Positions 11,264 to 23,490 of a DNA stretch of 64,000 bases are shown here, one piece after another. The translations under genes and the position numbers were made by a program. Each line of letters opens with the position of its first letter. The stretch's first letter is position 1. Origin of the DNA: Dichetophora obliterata (lineage: Eukaryota > Arthropoda > Insecta > Diptera > Sciomyzidae); contig OY986437.1 in the NCBI GenBank assembly GCA_963920525.1, positions 116,398,715-116,462,714 on the forward strand. Reading direction: 5' to 3'. Below the pieces are notes generated by a model. The model saw only the letters and a list, made by a program, of their open reading frames with translations, was not told the DNA's origin and did no database searches.

Positions 11264-12673
11264 TCACTTCACTTAAAAGTAAAGAGGAAGTTTTTAAAAC
11301 TAAAAAATAGACCTCTTAGCATTAAAATTATAACCTGCCACATTCCTTCCATCGGCAGGCCTGCTTTGTTTTTCATCTGGATATTGTTGGATGTGAAATT
11401 TCCACGCCAATTAAATGTACGAACATATAAAAGACAGCAAAATTTTGATATTTTAACTCTCCAATCATGGTTGTGAACTTGGCTGTATTAAACAAATTTT
11501 TTGGTTCAACACCGTACTAACCAAAGAAAAAAAATTTCGCTACCTTTTCGCTGTCAAAAACGCAATGCATTTCTTACAGAAGATTTCCTTTAACTTCTAC
11601 AGCATACTAAGCTTATAATAAAAAAAATCTTAAATCAAGAAAATGGCCTATGTAATAAAGTAATCGTACTTGTCAATCAATATTTTATATGTGTTAGTAA
11701 ATATTTGTTTGTATGCGTTACACAAACTCGTTGATAACTTGATTGACCAAACTTTAAATTTTTAGATATTTTGCAATGCTGCAAAGCGGTTGATGTGTGT
11801 AAAGCAGCGCTGGGCGCCCCATAGCTCACTGGGCGCTCTCTGCGAGTAACTTTTCACATGTACACAAAACTCACAAGAGAAGAGAATATTCTTCAGTCGT
11901 CAGCTATGGATGACGAAATTTTAATTGAACTAGTACGAGACCGTATAATTATTAACGACAAACAACTGCCTGGCTACTGCCTATTATAATTGCCACAACG
12001 TTTTCTTACATTACGTCCCGTCCCGATGACAGTTGACAACATTTCGTTACTTTACATTACGTCTATTATAATTCTACCTTAAGGGCTTGATTGATCAATC
12101 TTTCGTCAGTTCGTTTGTTTTCGTGTCTTCCAGAATGTCATTTGAATGTCTTCCAGAAGGATTTTATAAAAATGCCACTTGAAATAACTTCTTTATAAGG
12201 ATAAAAAGAAGCACAGTTTGATACATAGAATGTCTTCTGGAAGCAGTGTCCGTAAGAATGCATGTCACATTTGCATCAAAAATTTTGCTGTGGTACTGAA
12301 CTATTGAGTGACACATTTGCCTCTATCGCGAAAAGTAAATAAGATATCGTCATCTTTCATACAATTAAAATTGATCTATGGCAAGTATTTCTATGTACTT
12401 AACTAAGATATTGCATTTTTTGAGTTGTGATGTTGTTGAAAAAAACGAAAAATATGCATACATATTTTTCCCGATTTTTTTTTCTTATGTCCCGATTTAT
12501 TTTTTGTAAAATCCCGATTTTGAAAAAAAAACCTGGCAGCCCTAGCCATAACATACAAATTGTTGAAGTTAATTTTTAAGGTAAATGCACTTAAGTTATT
12601 AATTTAACAAATATAGAATTATCAAAAAACACTATCTGAGCATCTTGCTCTGGGATGCTCTTTTAGGGATGGG

Positions 12674-12945
12674 CGTATTAGTCGGCCAATTTATTTCGTT
12701 TTCACACAAAGTAGTTGTTGCTATAAAAGAACTAAGTACACAAAATTTTATTGCTCTGAGACATTTTTTTGGGAAATATACCACCCTACCGATTTAGGTT
12801 ATATAAAAGGTTGTATTAGTAGGCCGATTCGGTTAATTTTCGAACCTCCTAGTTGTTGTTAGTAAAGAACTAGGTGCACAATTGCTCCAGGATACTTTTG
12901 TGCAAAAATATACCATCTTACCAAATTCGGTTGTATGGGAGACTT
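12674..12945 (+). repeat. Degenerate tandem duplication, ~139-bp period
   Basis: GTATTAGTCGGCC at 12674 recurs as GTATTAGTAGGCC at 12813. Both are followed by matching segments (TAGTTGTTG, AAAGAACTA, GCACA, ATATACCA, TTGTA) in the same order. Divergence is substantial. It is probably an old local duplication. Confidence 0.5.
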
Positions 12946-13519
12946 TTTTGAGAATAATTCTCTTATCAGAAAACGTATTTCCAGATAGTTTTGTGTTTCT
13001 AAAACAGTGCACATAAGACTTTAAAAGTCGGCATAAAACTTGTAGGTCCAGTTTTGGATTCGTGTAAAAACATTTTGTAACGCACGCACAACACAATTGA
13101 TTATATGAAGCTCAGTCAAATTCCTTTCAGGATCTTTAATTCTTTTTTGGTTCTATCATTACTAAAATATATACCTACACTCGCGCAAAAAAAAAAGTCG
13201 AGTTAATAATTTGATAACTTATTATTTTTCTTGAATTATAACACAGTGTGCCAAAACCATAAATAAACAAGCACATCCAAACTTTATAGAAATTCTTAAA
13301 GAAGGACATGTTTAGAGTCCATCGCACCTTATTTGACCTCTCAAGGTCATCACAATTTTTTCAACTTGTTTTTAAAGTTGAAGTATTCGAATTTTGTTGT
13401 GCCGATATTAATTGCATTTTTACAGCCATTTGGCCTATTGCGAATGAAAAATAACATTACCTTGTTTCAATATAATTTGACGTAAAATAAGGCTGTGTAA
13501 AAAGATATTCGATAAAATA

Positions 13520-14689
13520 CAGGGTTGCCAATATTCGAAGCGCCCATCTGGCAACACTGTAACTTTCCGCAGTGATGCCAAATCGACTAATGACATACCG
13601 CGTTTGAAGCGTCATTCCAAGCAAATGTTTACAATGGAACAGTACACGCCACGCGAACGGTCTAAAATTGTTGAAATTTACATTCAACAAAACAAGTCAA
13701 TAGTGAAAACTCAACGTGCTTTCAAAAAAATAAATAAAGTGAAAAGTGCGCCTTCCAAGAAAACAATTTATCGTTTGTATGAAAGATTTACAACTGGTAA
13801 TACTCTTGGTAACCCAAAGAGGCCAAATAAAAAGCGACCAAGGCGATCGGATGAGAATATTGCAGCCGTACGAGCCAGTATTGAGCAGTCACCAACAACA
13901 TCCCAAAATCGCCGTTCTCAGCAGCTCGGCATTCCCCGATCCACTTTACAACGCATTTTACGTGTTGATTTGAATTTGTTTCCGTACAAAATTCAATTGG
14001 TAAACAAATTGTTGCCTACCGATAAGCCACGTCGATTGGAATGGGCCCAAAGAGTCATCGAAATGGCTGAAAAAGACGAGCAATTTTGGCATAAAATTAC
14101 AATATCATGAGCGATGAAGCTCATTTTCAGTTGAACGGAACGGTAAACAAACAAAATTGCCGTATTTATGCCACTGAAAATCCACAAGAGATTCAAGAGG
14201 TACCTCTTCACGATGCAAAAGTCACTGTTTGGTGCGGCGTTTGTGCTAAAATGCTCATTGGGCCGTTCTTTTTCGAAGATGATAATGGCCGTTTGATGTC
14301 AAAAAATGGTGATTTTGATTGTCCGCCAAGATCACCAGATTTAACGCCTCCAGACTTCTTTTTGTGGGGTTATTTGAAATCAAAGGTTTACGTCAACAAG
14401 CCAAAGACCGTAGAAAAGCTGAAAACCAACATCCGTCAAGAAATAACCGCCATTCCCATCGAAATGTTGAAGAAAACCATGGAAAATGCTGCAAAACGGG
14501 CACAATATGTCGTAGAAGCCAATGGCGACCATTTACGAGATATCATATTCAAGAAATAATGTAAGCAAATCTACTTGAACCCAATTAAATGATAGTCATG
14601 ACGAACAGACAAAAAATTGTGGTTTCTTTGATTTATTTAAAAATAAAATGGGCGCTTCGAATATCGCTTCGGGCGCTTCGGCAACCCTG
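13520..14689 (+). mobile_element. Tc1/mariner-type transposon, internally deleted, TA target duplication
   Basis: Inverted termini CAGGGTTGCC (13520) and GGCAACCCTG (ending 14689) are flanked by TA on both sides. A further shared TTCGAAGCGCCCAT lies just inside, with the right end carrying an extra copy of the GCGCTTCG module. At 1170 bp the element is shorter than expected for this transposase family because part of the catalytic domain is missing. It lies in otherwise noncoding sequence. Confidence 0.85.
13634..14559 (+). pseudogene. Transposase relic, Tc1/mariner superfamily (HTH plus partial DDD domain)
   Basis: The frame opens MEQYTPRERSKIVEIYIQ, a helix-turn-helix typical of the insect transposase group that starts with a PRERxxIVE motif. 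It continues through NRRSQQLGIPRSTLQRIL to a stop at 14108-14110. The catalytic part continues one frame over from 14107 (MSDEAHFQLNG, first Asp), so one frameshift separates DNA-binding and catalytic halves. After GPFFFEDDNGR the sequence jumps directly to CPPRSPDLTPPDFFLWGYLK (third acidic residue). The segment that should hold the second catalytic Asp (usually in a QDGATCH-like motif) is deleted, roughly 60 residues. The C-terminus then runs intact to 14559. The protein cannot be an active transposase. Copies of the same broad group occur at 46665-47210. Confidence 0.85.
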
Positions 14690-14691
14690 TA

Positions 14692-15574
14692 CTCTACCAA
14701 GTACTCTACCTAGAAAGCTACATTCACCACACGGTTATATAAATGTTGTTTATTATTATATTAGTAAGCTTTTGCATTAAATAAATATTACTTCTTTGTA
14801 TCTTAATAAATAAGATCCAGAAAATTTTTTGTTTTAGCTATAAAACATAGATTTCATCGCACAGTAAGAATCACAACTATTCTGAAAATACATATTGACT
14901 AAATGAAAAGAATTTTTTATATGTTCTGTATTTAATTTGGTTGATATGGTCCACCATTGGTCACTGTAGTCATAAGTGATGATGCTATTTGGTGAATTTA
15001 AGTTGTAACAAAAATAAACTTATCGAAACTCTTACGATTCAAGGTTCTCGAAACTGATTGTTTACAAAACACATTATTTAAATAGAAAAAAAAAACGTAT
15101 GTAAAGCTATTTTGTTCAAAGAATAAATAACTACAATATTATTCAATAGAATATTATTTAATCAAATGTTTAAATAAACACTTAGAAAAGATGGGTGCGT
15201 GTGTGTGTGTGTTTGAGTTCGTGCGTTTTGGCTCCACAGGCCAACACGCGTCATCTGTGGCTGTATTCAAAATTGCTTTTACAAAATGAAAAGGAAGCTT
15301 CCAACACTCATTTATTTGTTTTTCTCAACAAAACTTCAAACTCAGAACTTTGCACCCGCGTGTTTTTACAATAGGTAACAAAGTGCTTCATGATCATATT
15401 TCACTGATCGGTATACAAAAGCCATAATTCAATTATAAAGATACAAATTCTCTAATCAGTAGCCAACAATTGAGCAAATCTAAATTTTGAAAAAAAGCTA
15501 CGTCACTGCAAAGTCGCCAAGTGTCGTCAAAATGAATGGGCTTCCCTTTGGTAAATGGAAGCGTGCGAAAGCCG
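14692..15574. other. Noncoding stretch
   Basis: AT-rich sequence with a short (GT)n run near 15195-15211. No gene, RNA or transposon end was recognised. Confidence 0.4.
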
Positions 15575-15695
15575 ACTACTTCTTACGTACAATGTAGCTG
15601 CGAAACTTCCAAACCTTTTTAAAGAAGTTTTTATTGCATTTGTTCGGACATGGCAGCTACAATACTGATGACATCTACCTTACACAGTCAGCGAC
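15575..15695 (+). repeat. Dispersed repeat, inverted copy of 6165-6287
   Basis: Contains ACAATGTAGCTGCGA, GCATTTGTTCGGACATGG and GATGACATCTACCTTACACA in the order found, inverted, at 6165-6287. The family is unknown. The following stretch 15700-16090 has open frames up to 74 codons with no recognisable domain. Confidence 0.6.
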
Positions 15696-16090
15696 AATGC
15701 TGCTTATGACGCACAAGCCAGAATAGAAATAAAAAATTTAGTGAAGTTTCTATCTATTCCAAAAACACAACAAAAAAGAAAGAGAGCACGTAATGAAATA
15801 TTTTCGCAATATAACTTCGACTTGTTGATTGATATTTTATTTTTTTTTTTTACTGTTATATTATTCACTTTGCTATTCACTTGTCTTTTTTCAAAAACAA
15901 TAAAAATAGTTATTTTCATTAACTGCACTGTGCGACACCAAAATTCTCATTAACTTTCGACAGTCACTAGCTCTTAGAACGTACTCAGCAAAGGATTTAT
16001 TTGGTTAAGCTCAGTCAAGAGATTTTTTAAGGTCAAATGTAACAAAAGTCCTACTCATGTCTTTCCTATATCTCGTAAACCAAGTGCAGT

Positions 16091-16198
16091 GGCCGAATTA
16101 CAGCATCCGTGATCGAGCAAAATTGTACAAGAATGATAGGCACTTGTCTCGTCGTGCCCTTCGTAATTTTGCTAGATCACGGATGCTGTAATTCGGCC
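16091..16198. repeat. 108-bp hairpin with 34-bp arms
   Basis: Arms 16091-16124 and 16165-16198 are reverse complements with a single mismatch (GGCCGAATTACAGCATCCGT on the left). The loop is 40 bp. CAGT occurs on both sides, so it may be a tiny foldback MITE. The near-perfect arms imply a recent insertion or some constraint. Confidence 0.7.
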
Positions 16199-16677
16199 CC
16201 AGTTTTGATTTGAAACCTCAAGCCAACTTGTTGCAAAATATTTGACCCACAAAATTTCGCAATAGTATTGTCCCCTTAATTTACTCCAAGAGTTTCAAAT
16301 GCAATTCAATAACGGTAAGCTATGACAGTGTCATGATTATTTCAAACAAATTTTTCAACGTTTTGTAGAAAACTTTGTGAAACATTGTATTCTATTAAGG
16401 GAGCACAACTTATTGTGACGTAATTTTCCTAAGACATAGAAAAGGTCTTGTTTAGGGTTTTTTTTGGCCACACATGATTTATTAACACATAATTAATAAC
16501 AAATTTTTTTATATGAAATATATATATTTGAAGAAAATATTTGTTTTGACAAAATATTGTATTTATTAGTGGGATACAGCAAATTTGCATGGGATCCAAA
16601 AATAGCGTTTTGCTGCGATCACTGCTGTTTGTCACTGGATCATCTGAAATAAAAAAAAGGGATCATTAGTTAATGAA

Positions 16678-17053
16678 GGCGGCCTTGATAGTCTAGTGGT
16701 AGCACGCTTGACTGTCGCACAGGGGTCCTGGGTTCGAATCCTGGAAGGGACATGGTCCTACGCTATAACCTTTCTTTCCTTATTTCTAATCAAAAAAACT
16801 TTAAAACACGTCACTTTACGACGAATTGTTGTAGTTGGTGGTGGTAGGAAAAGTTAGTGGAGAGGAACGCTTAGTAACTTGATGTTGTTTCTACACATGT
16901 TTCTACAGCTTCTGCCACATTAAGAACATACTACATAAAAGTTTCACTTAATGACTCCCTTCTTCCATTCTGTGGGAGCACAACGGACCAATAATGGTCT
17001 AATTGGCCTGATCTTAAGATCTGCTGCCACCGTAACCTAACCTTACCTAACCT
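16678..17053 (+). mobile_element. tRNA-derived SINE with 10-bp target duplication
   Basis: The 5' head is tRNA-like, with an A box TAGTCTAGTGG (16689-16699) and a B box GGTTCGAATCC (16731-16741), the internal RNA polymerase III promoter elements. The anticodon region ACTGTCGC resembles tRNA-Asp(GTC), but the acceptor strands do not pair. A tRNA-unrelated body of about 300 bp follows and ends in a CCTAACCTTACCTAACCTA tail. The flanks AGTTAATGAA (16668-16677) and AGTTAATTAA (17054-17063) match 9/10, as expected of a LINE-mobilised target duplication. The head, body, tail and flanks together make a complete SINE. Confidence 0.75.
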
Positions 17054-17063
17054 AGTTAATTAA

Positions 17064-17689
17064 ATATTGCTCCCGATAAACAAAGGGATTTGAAAAATTT
17101 AAATTTTTCGAAAAATAACTGATGTTGAAATCCAAAGTTGCTATTTCACCAAAATTTTACTCATATTTTCGAAAAAAATATCGTCCAAAACAAAATCCGT
17201 CGTTCATCAGAAGAATAATTATTTATAGAATAAGTGAGAAAATTTTTAAACTGATCGGTAAAGTCGTTCTTAAGTTCAGTGATCACCGACTTCGAAAACA
17301 TGGTTTTGAATAAAACTCGTTTAAAGTTTTGACTACGGTGTGGTGCATGCAGATAAAATACCATCATTAAAAATTATTTATCTCCATAAATAATAATCCG
17401 ATTAGTCTGAAATTTTTAAAGAATACTTTTGAAATATTCTACTTTTAGAAAATGGACAAAATATTTTTCCCCCAAAATTCTAACTAATTATGCCCCCTAA
17501 AAATACTCTTACATGTGTGAGGATGGAAGTCTTTTTACTCGTTTCCACCCTACACGTCACAACTGGTATTTTTTTATTATTTTATTTTAAAAAAATTCAT
17601 GAATTAATTAATGTACGTGTTGTGTATCTAAGCCATATGATAAGTAACTTTTTTTTAATTATACTAAATCAGGCCCCTAGGGGCTGACT
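17064..17689. other. Noncoding stretch
   Basis: AT-rich. Open frames of about 63-68 codons on either strand have no recognisable features and no supporting context. Confidence 0.35.
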
Positions 17690-19560
17690 CTAACTTATCC
17701 TATAAGTTAGAATCAGAAAGCAACTATGTTTTTAACGTTGACCCCTGCCGCGAAGGCTTAATTCAACGGTGCTCCAAAGCTTGGCACAAATATGAAGCGT
17801 CGGCCACCGCCCCTTCGGAATTCAAAAGATCCACTTTGAAAGGTTCCCCTAATAACATGCCACAGAACCCCTTTTACTGATGTCAAAAAGACACTATTCA
17901 TGACCGTGACTCATTCAGCCACTCGAATTTAAACATGACTTGATTATTTTAATACCCTTGGGTTATCTCAGTATCAATACCAATAATATAACCCTACTCG
18001 GATTTTTGGCCGCTACAAAATCATCATATTCATATCAAAGGTCATCACTCTCTGACACGAAAAATTAAGGCAACATACTAGGCCTGTCACTCATGTAATC
18101 AGGTTCCTCAATCTCAGTGGACACAACTCAGACTATTTAGGTTTCCCCGTCGCCGACCTTCCTGGTCTAACCACATGCACGAGCGACTTTAAGCCCTGAG
18201 GGCCATGCCCAACGACAGTCAATACCTGGGCTTAAGGCTCCACCTGACAAGGCTCTTCAACATCCCGTCTTACAGACCAAAAGTTCTTAGAACATTTATA
18301 TTTGACTGTGACACCTTCAGCCACTCGAATTGTACATGACTAGGTTAAAAAAGAACTATTGGTTTCCCAGTAAACCGGGTAAACCACAATCCGACTTATG
18401 CAACTTCGTTAACCTAATTAAGACTTAATAAAAAGCCTTTTTCGGAAAACTAGGAAGCATGAGCCGTTGTATACCAATTGGCTTATACTACGGTCGAAAG
18501 ATTAAATGTTTCTTACATAAAACCTTCATTCTAAGATAAGGTCTGCAGAACAACGATAGATCAGGTCTCCTCATCATTGATGGATTACTGCCCCCGCTCT
18601 TCAAGTTATGTTGGATTGATCGTCCATCGAAAGCATATTACAATGACGATGTTATGATAACTTAATATCAAAACCATGCTTTCTCCAAGATTTGGCGCCA
18701 ACAACCTACTCAAGGTTAACCTTTTTCTTTTACAGTTATCAGATGAACATTCAAGAGCCGTGCCTCAAGAATGAACTCATTATGAGATCAGTTAATGGGC
18801 CGTGCCCCATGACATGACACATGTGGAAAGTGTGTAAGTACTTTTAAAAATGTTATTTTTTGCCTAAATAAGGAGTATATCACATGCTAAGTTCGTTTTT
18901 TTTTTTTGTTGCATCACTCCACTTGACTGGCACAACGGATTTTGCTACTGCCTTGTCCTCACTTCTCGTCGCTTGATGAGTGTTATAATTTAATTATACG
19001 TCGTTGCGATACGTTCTCCGTCACACAGTGGTCCACCTAATGGTACATGCGCTCCGAGAGGTCTTTAGTTTATTTTTTTTTATCTCGGCTGCGCCGCGTC
19101 CTCTTCGAAATAGCTTTGCCCCGTCAATCTTGACTTGCGCTACGAGGTGTCTTTAGGTCATTTTTTTTAAATCTCGTAGCTACAGTTTATTTAGATTAAA
19201 CAATATTAAACAAATATTCGATCGTTAGTTTGGAAATATTAAATAAAACACAAAAGTAAAGTAAATCTAAAGTAAGTTATAATTTTACTAGGATAAGAGA
19301 ATTCATTATATTCTGTTTTTTCTCTCTTGGGAAAAAAAATAATCGAATAAAAATATCTGAAGAAATAGAAATTAAGTGAGTATTGTTGAAATTAAATAAA
19401 GTATCCGAATAAATAGTAATTAAGTGAATATTTGTTAGGATTAGAGAAAGCTAAATAAACGTAAACACTGTATTTTGAATATAAACATTATTTTGAGTTT
19501 CACTATAAGGCAGATGGCTTTATTTTTGTGAGTCACGAACCCTGGACACCGGCGAGTGTT
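17690..19560. other. Possible LTR-retrotransposon relic or unclassified repeat
   Basis: The composition shifts to a more balanced base content from about 17690. A segment CAGCCACTCGAATT near 17917 recurs near 18315 (about 400-bp spacing), and GGGCC/GGGCCATGCCC-like motifs repeat. From about 18940 to 19500 the sequence resembles an LTR: a GC-richer block followed by AATAAA-rich sequence, then CTGGACACCGGCGAG, which could be a primer-binding region. No gag/pol frame, paired LTR or target duplication was found. The classification is tentative. Confidence 0.25.
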
Positions 19561-20566
19561 ACCTCGGCCAAAAAAGATTCGTCATACATGTGAAAACTCT
19601 TAACAAAGTTTTTAGAACATGCAATGTTATTTTTTTTCTATGAACTCTGTTTTATTTCGAAATATGATGCGTATACTACAATTTTGGGAAATAATTTCAC
19701 TGAAAAACAATTTCATTTGATAATGGATTTAGCCTGAAAGCATTATTTTTTTGGCTTATGATGTTCTAAAAAATTTATGATAGAATGATGAAAGCCGTTA
19801 CTTACTGTTGCTGAGTATTTGCATTTTTACTTGCAATAATATTTGAGGAGAATGCTTTGAAAGGCTATGATGCCAAGCTTTTTTCTGGATATGATGTTCA
19901 GGTACATATATTAAAGATAAAATTTAAAAAAAAATGTTTGTGGAACGATTGCCAAACTTTTCTGAGTAATGCTATTTTTTGACCTTTAAGGGATTATTTG
20001 ATCACTAATGATAATTTAAGTTTGAAACAATGTAGCTCAATTTTGTCAGCCAAGAAATTTGCTAAAACTTTGTTGAAGATCTCAAGTAGAAATTTCATAT
20101 AGTTTACAAGATAAAGGAAATACAATGTGTACATGGATCATCAACGTTGACCTTGAAAAAACCACTTATTTGAGCTAATCCAATAAATTCCTTAGTGTGA
20201 GTACATTTTGTAAGACACCGACTACCAAAAATAATTGAGAAGTTATTTTCTACGAACCCGAAACTCTCGCATTGTTTAATTAAGCTAAAATAGAAAACAC
20301 TTTCGTCAAATTCTACTTACAGCTCTGCATTACAACAGGATGAATAAAAAGGTATTTGATTACGACATGGAACACATTTAGAGTACTGAGAAATTCTTAC
20401 CAGCGGGTGCAAATTAAATCGATTTACACTCATTTAAAAGCGTGCAGCTAACCGATCAATCGATCGTGACAATATTGCATGTTCAGTGTCTCCTCCTGCA
20501 CGCTGGTCGCAGCGGTTTCTTCTTCGTTGAAGTTTCTATAATTCTCAAAACAGAGCGTTTACCAAT
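19561..20566. other. Noncoding stretch
   Basis: I see no gene or repeat structure. Composition becomes less AT-rich after about 20450, approaching the candidate promoter. Confidence 0.35.
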
Positions 20567-20600
20567 TCAGTCGTTCAAGAGATTCCCGTGAGTGCGGTTC
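20567..20600 (+). promoter_or_regulatory. Candidate TATA-less core promoter (Inr + DPE)
   Basis: TCAGTC at 20567-20572 matches the fly initiator TCAKTY, placing +1 at A20569. GGTTC at 20596-20600 is exactly +28 to +32 and fits the downstream promoter element RGWYV. No TATA box is apparent at -30. Such short motifs occur by chance, but their correct spacing and a strong splice donor 256 nt downstream make a real start plausible. Inferred target: Hmgs, the next plus-strand cellular gene. Confidence 0.4.
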
Positions 20601-20824
20601 GCTGTTCGGATCAAAATATCCACACCCAAAAAAAATTGAAATAGAAATTTCATTAAAATAGCTTTCATGCAGAAATTTAAAATAAATTAATTTGAAATCG
20701 TTTAACTAAGTGTGTTTAAGGTTTCACTCTAGCATTTTCAGACTGATAATATAATAGTATAATCGTGGCACAAACTCAACGAGCTTCCTACCAGCACACC
20801 TCTGATCCAAAATCAACAAAACTT
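20569..20824 (+). other. Candidate noncoding first exon, possibly of Hmgs
   Basis: It starts at the initiator A and ends at ACTT before a strong donor GTAAGTTA (20825). It contains no long open frame. The coding exon of Hmgs is preceded by a good acceptor at 48340-48341, so splicing from here would create a 27.5-kb 5'-UTR intron. Known: fly Hmgs-like genes commonly have 5'-UTR introns. Inferred: this pairing; any upstream exon within the intervening 27 kb, or a different gene, is an alternative. Confidence 0.3.
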
Positions 20825-22380
20825 GTAAGTTATCAACACCTTTTCGCTGGCTGCTTTCGAATCTAAAGAATTGGCTTAAACTAACACTTTTGTTGTGACA
20901 TCATGATAATCATCATCAAGATCTTGATCTGCCTTTGCTTTCGTAATGCTGTTAATCAAATTTAACAACATAGCTATGCACAAAAGATCAACATCATCAT
21001 CTAAATATTATCAACAACGTGTAGATCAGTAACGTAAGATGTTACGTATTTTTTCGTTTTTTAACACAAGCTACGCATGAGCACCACGACCTACTTTTTA
21101 CACCAGCACTTGCACATTTTAACTTTACAGCCAGCTTTTCGCTCTGGCCGATCTTGCTTGGTTTAGTATTGATTTTCATTTGAACTGGGTTCTCTGGATT
21201 TGTGTTTTTTTTTTTTTTGGAACTCTCGCTTTACGCACTTATTTTCTGCCGATAGTTTGTTTATTTATGAGATAAAGTGGTTTTCGAGCCAAGCGGGAGA
21301 AAGTTTTTGTTGTTTCTTATTTTTGGTTTCTCGCTGAAGTTCAAGCATTTAATACTAATTTTTATCATTCATTCATAGTTAGTTGATTTGTGGCCACTTA
21401 ACTCAGCCGACGTGTATCTATTCGCCTGTCTTCAATATAGTTCATATAAAAAATATACCGAAAAAAAAGCAAGAAGGTAAACATTCGAGCTTGGAATTCC
21501 TCAATTTTATAATTTTTATTCAACAAACGGTGCAATATTCGTTAAGCAAACAGGTGAAAGTTTATGCGTTTCATGGGTTAACTGTATAGAATGTTTTAAC
21601 CCTTAGCTGGTACAACTAAAAAACGTCACACTAACAGTACTGCCGTCCTAAGAAAGAAAGTTACAAACGCCAAAATTTTAAAATGTAGAAAAAGTGTAGA
21701 TTCGGAACCGTGAATGAGTTTCTGATTTTTGTGGTTAGCTAAGATTACCTATTTTCAACTCCAAATGACTGCAAAATTTAAGTAAAGTGGTCACTTCTAG
21801 TGTGTTTCTTAGAAAGATAAAAACGTGAAAGCTAAATATCTCAAAACTACTCAAATGGAGATATGACTCTTTTACTTAGGAGGGTAGAGTACATCTGGTC
21901 CCAGGGACCACAGCAACTTAAAATGCTAAAAAACACAAATTTAGTTTGAAATGCATATTGTTTTTTTTTAGGATCGTCTTAAATCAAGTTTTTTTACTCT
22001 CCTATTTAAAAAGATTTTTTAATTACTTTAAATAATTGAGCTGAATTGAATTTTGAATTGAATTTTGAATTGAATAATAAGATAAATATACTCTTTTGTT
22101 TTTTTTTTGTTATGATCCCACAAACCAGGTGTACCAGTTAAGGGTTAAGTAAATTTAATAATAATCATAGAAATAGCTAATTCTAATTCTAGTACAAACT
22201 ATGTGTCATTGATTGAATATTTATTTCATTTAAATAAAGCAATGAAAAGTGAAATTAGCCTAGTGCGGTCAAGGCTTTTCCGATAACTCTTTCGACTTCT
22301 AATAAATAGATTGAAATAGTTTTTTTCATTGCTTTTTTTCGACTTTTATTATTTTTAACTTTTACTTTTTGCATTTTCAA
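20825..22380. other. Noncoding stretch (intronic if the Hmgs model is right)
   Basis: AT-rich. Short open frames only, none with a recognisable domain. Nothing repeat-like was identified by eye. Confidence 0.35.
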
Positions 22381-22904
22381 CGGGAATACACCCCTCGTCA
22401 CATTATTAGGTGCAGTTTAAATAACATGAAAAAAAGCTGATTTTCTAATTGTAACTTCACCACTATATGACAATATTTTGGTTTTGAAACTCAACTCATT
22501 TTTTTAAACCATATCATTTTGCTCTAGTCAATTGTAATATCGACAAAAAACATTAAGCCAATATTATTGAAACTTTAGGTCTGTCCTAGTACTTTTGTAG
22601 CATAAACTTACAAATTTGAAAGGTAACTAAGAAGAAATTGTCTCTAAGCAAGAAAAATTTTAAAAATTTGGTACTTAAACGCCTTTTTAGTAAAAACATG
22701 ACACTTTTGATGTATATAAATTGAAATGAAAAATTGTATACAAAGTTTAGAAATTTTTTTTTACTCATGCCATTCCGCTGGTACAAAATTTGTTGGTGAT
22801 GACCAGGGCTAGGATTTCGATGACATGTCATCTTTTTTTTTGCTGCTTCTAAGACATTTCCTGCTTATTTAAAACGTCCATTTATGTTTCCTAAATTGCA
22901 AATA

Positions 22905-23490
22905 TGAAAAGTTTGTAGGGCATTTTTTCGTCATTTTTCATCGTTTTTAGTTTTCAGGTCATTTTTACTAGATTTTGGGCATTTTTTGGTCGTTTTTAGA
23001 GATTTTTAAGTTTTTTTATTGTCATTTTTGGACGTGTTTAATTTTTAGAGCATTTTCGGTTTTTAGGTCATTTTAGTGTAATTTTTAAATATTTTTTTTT
23101 GTTTATTTTTTTGTTTTTTTTTTTGTGCTAAAAAATGTAAAAATTCAAATTTTTAAACATATTGCTTTAACACTAGAGTCCCTTCAATCAAAAACATTAC
23201 CTCTTAACAAAGGAGTAGCTTTGTTTTAGACTTCGATGAAAAAAAAGCTCTGCGCGTGGTGAAACTGAAGAAAGGGTATGTAGAAAAATGAAGCAAGTGT
23301 TAGATAAAAACTCAGGATATGCTAGTATAAAATAAATTTTAATTTAGTAATGTTTTATTTTTAAGGCTACATTTTTTGTTTATTTTTTATGCAATTGTTT
23401 GCGTTTTTTCGGTAATTTTCTGCAGTTTTTAGGTAATTTTTGTCATTTTTTTAGGTCATTTTTTGCAGTTTTTAGGTCATCAAAAACCGA
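22905..23490 (+). repeat. T-rich degenerate tandem repeat (TTTTTAGGTCATTTTT type)
   Basis: Motifs such as TTTTTAGGTCATTTTT, GCATTTTTTGGTCGTTTTTAG and TTTTTGGTC recur about every 12-20 bases near 22920-23100 and again at 23400-23485. It is low-complexity, and slippage-type expansion is the likely origin. No coding content. Confidence 0.5.

Noticed and set aside
16678..16752. Functional tRNA-Asp gene
   Set aside because: Internal promoter boxes are good, but the acceptor strands do not pair and the sequence continues into a body, tail and target duplication typical of a SINE.
18941..19560. Definite LTR with primer-binding site
   Set aside because: Only one candidate LTR and no gag/pol frame or target duplication were found, so it is listed only as a possible relic.
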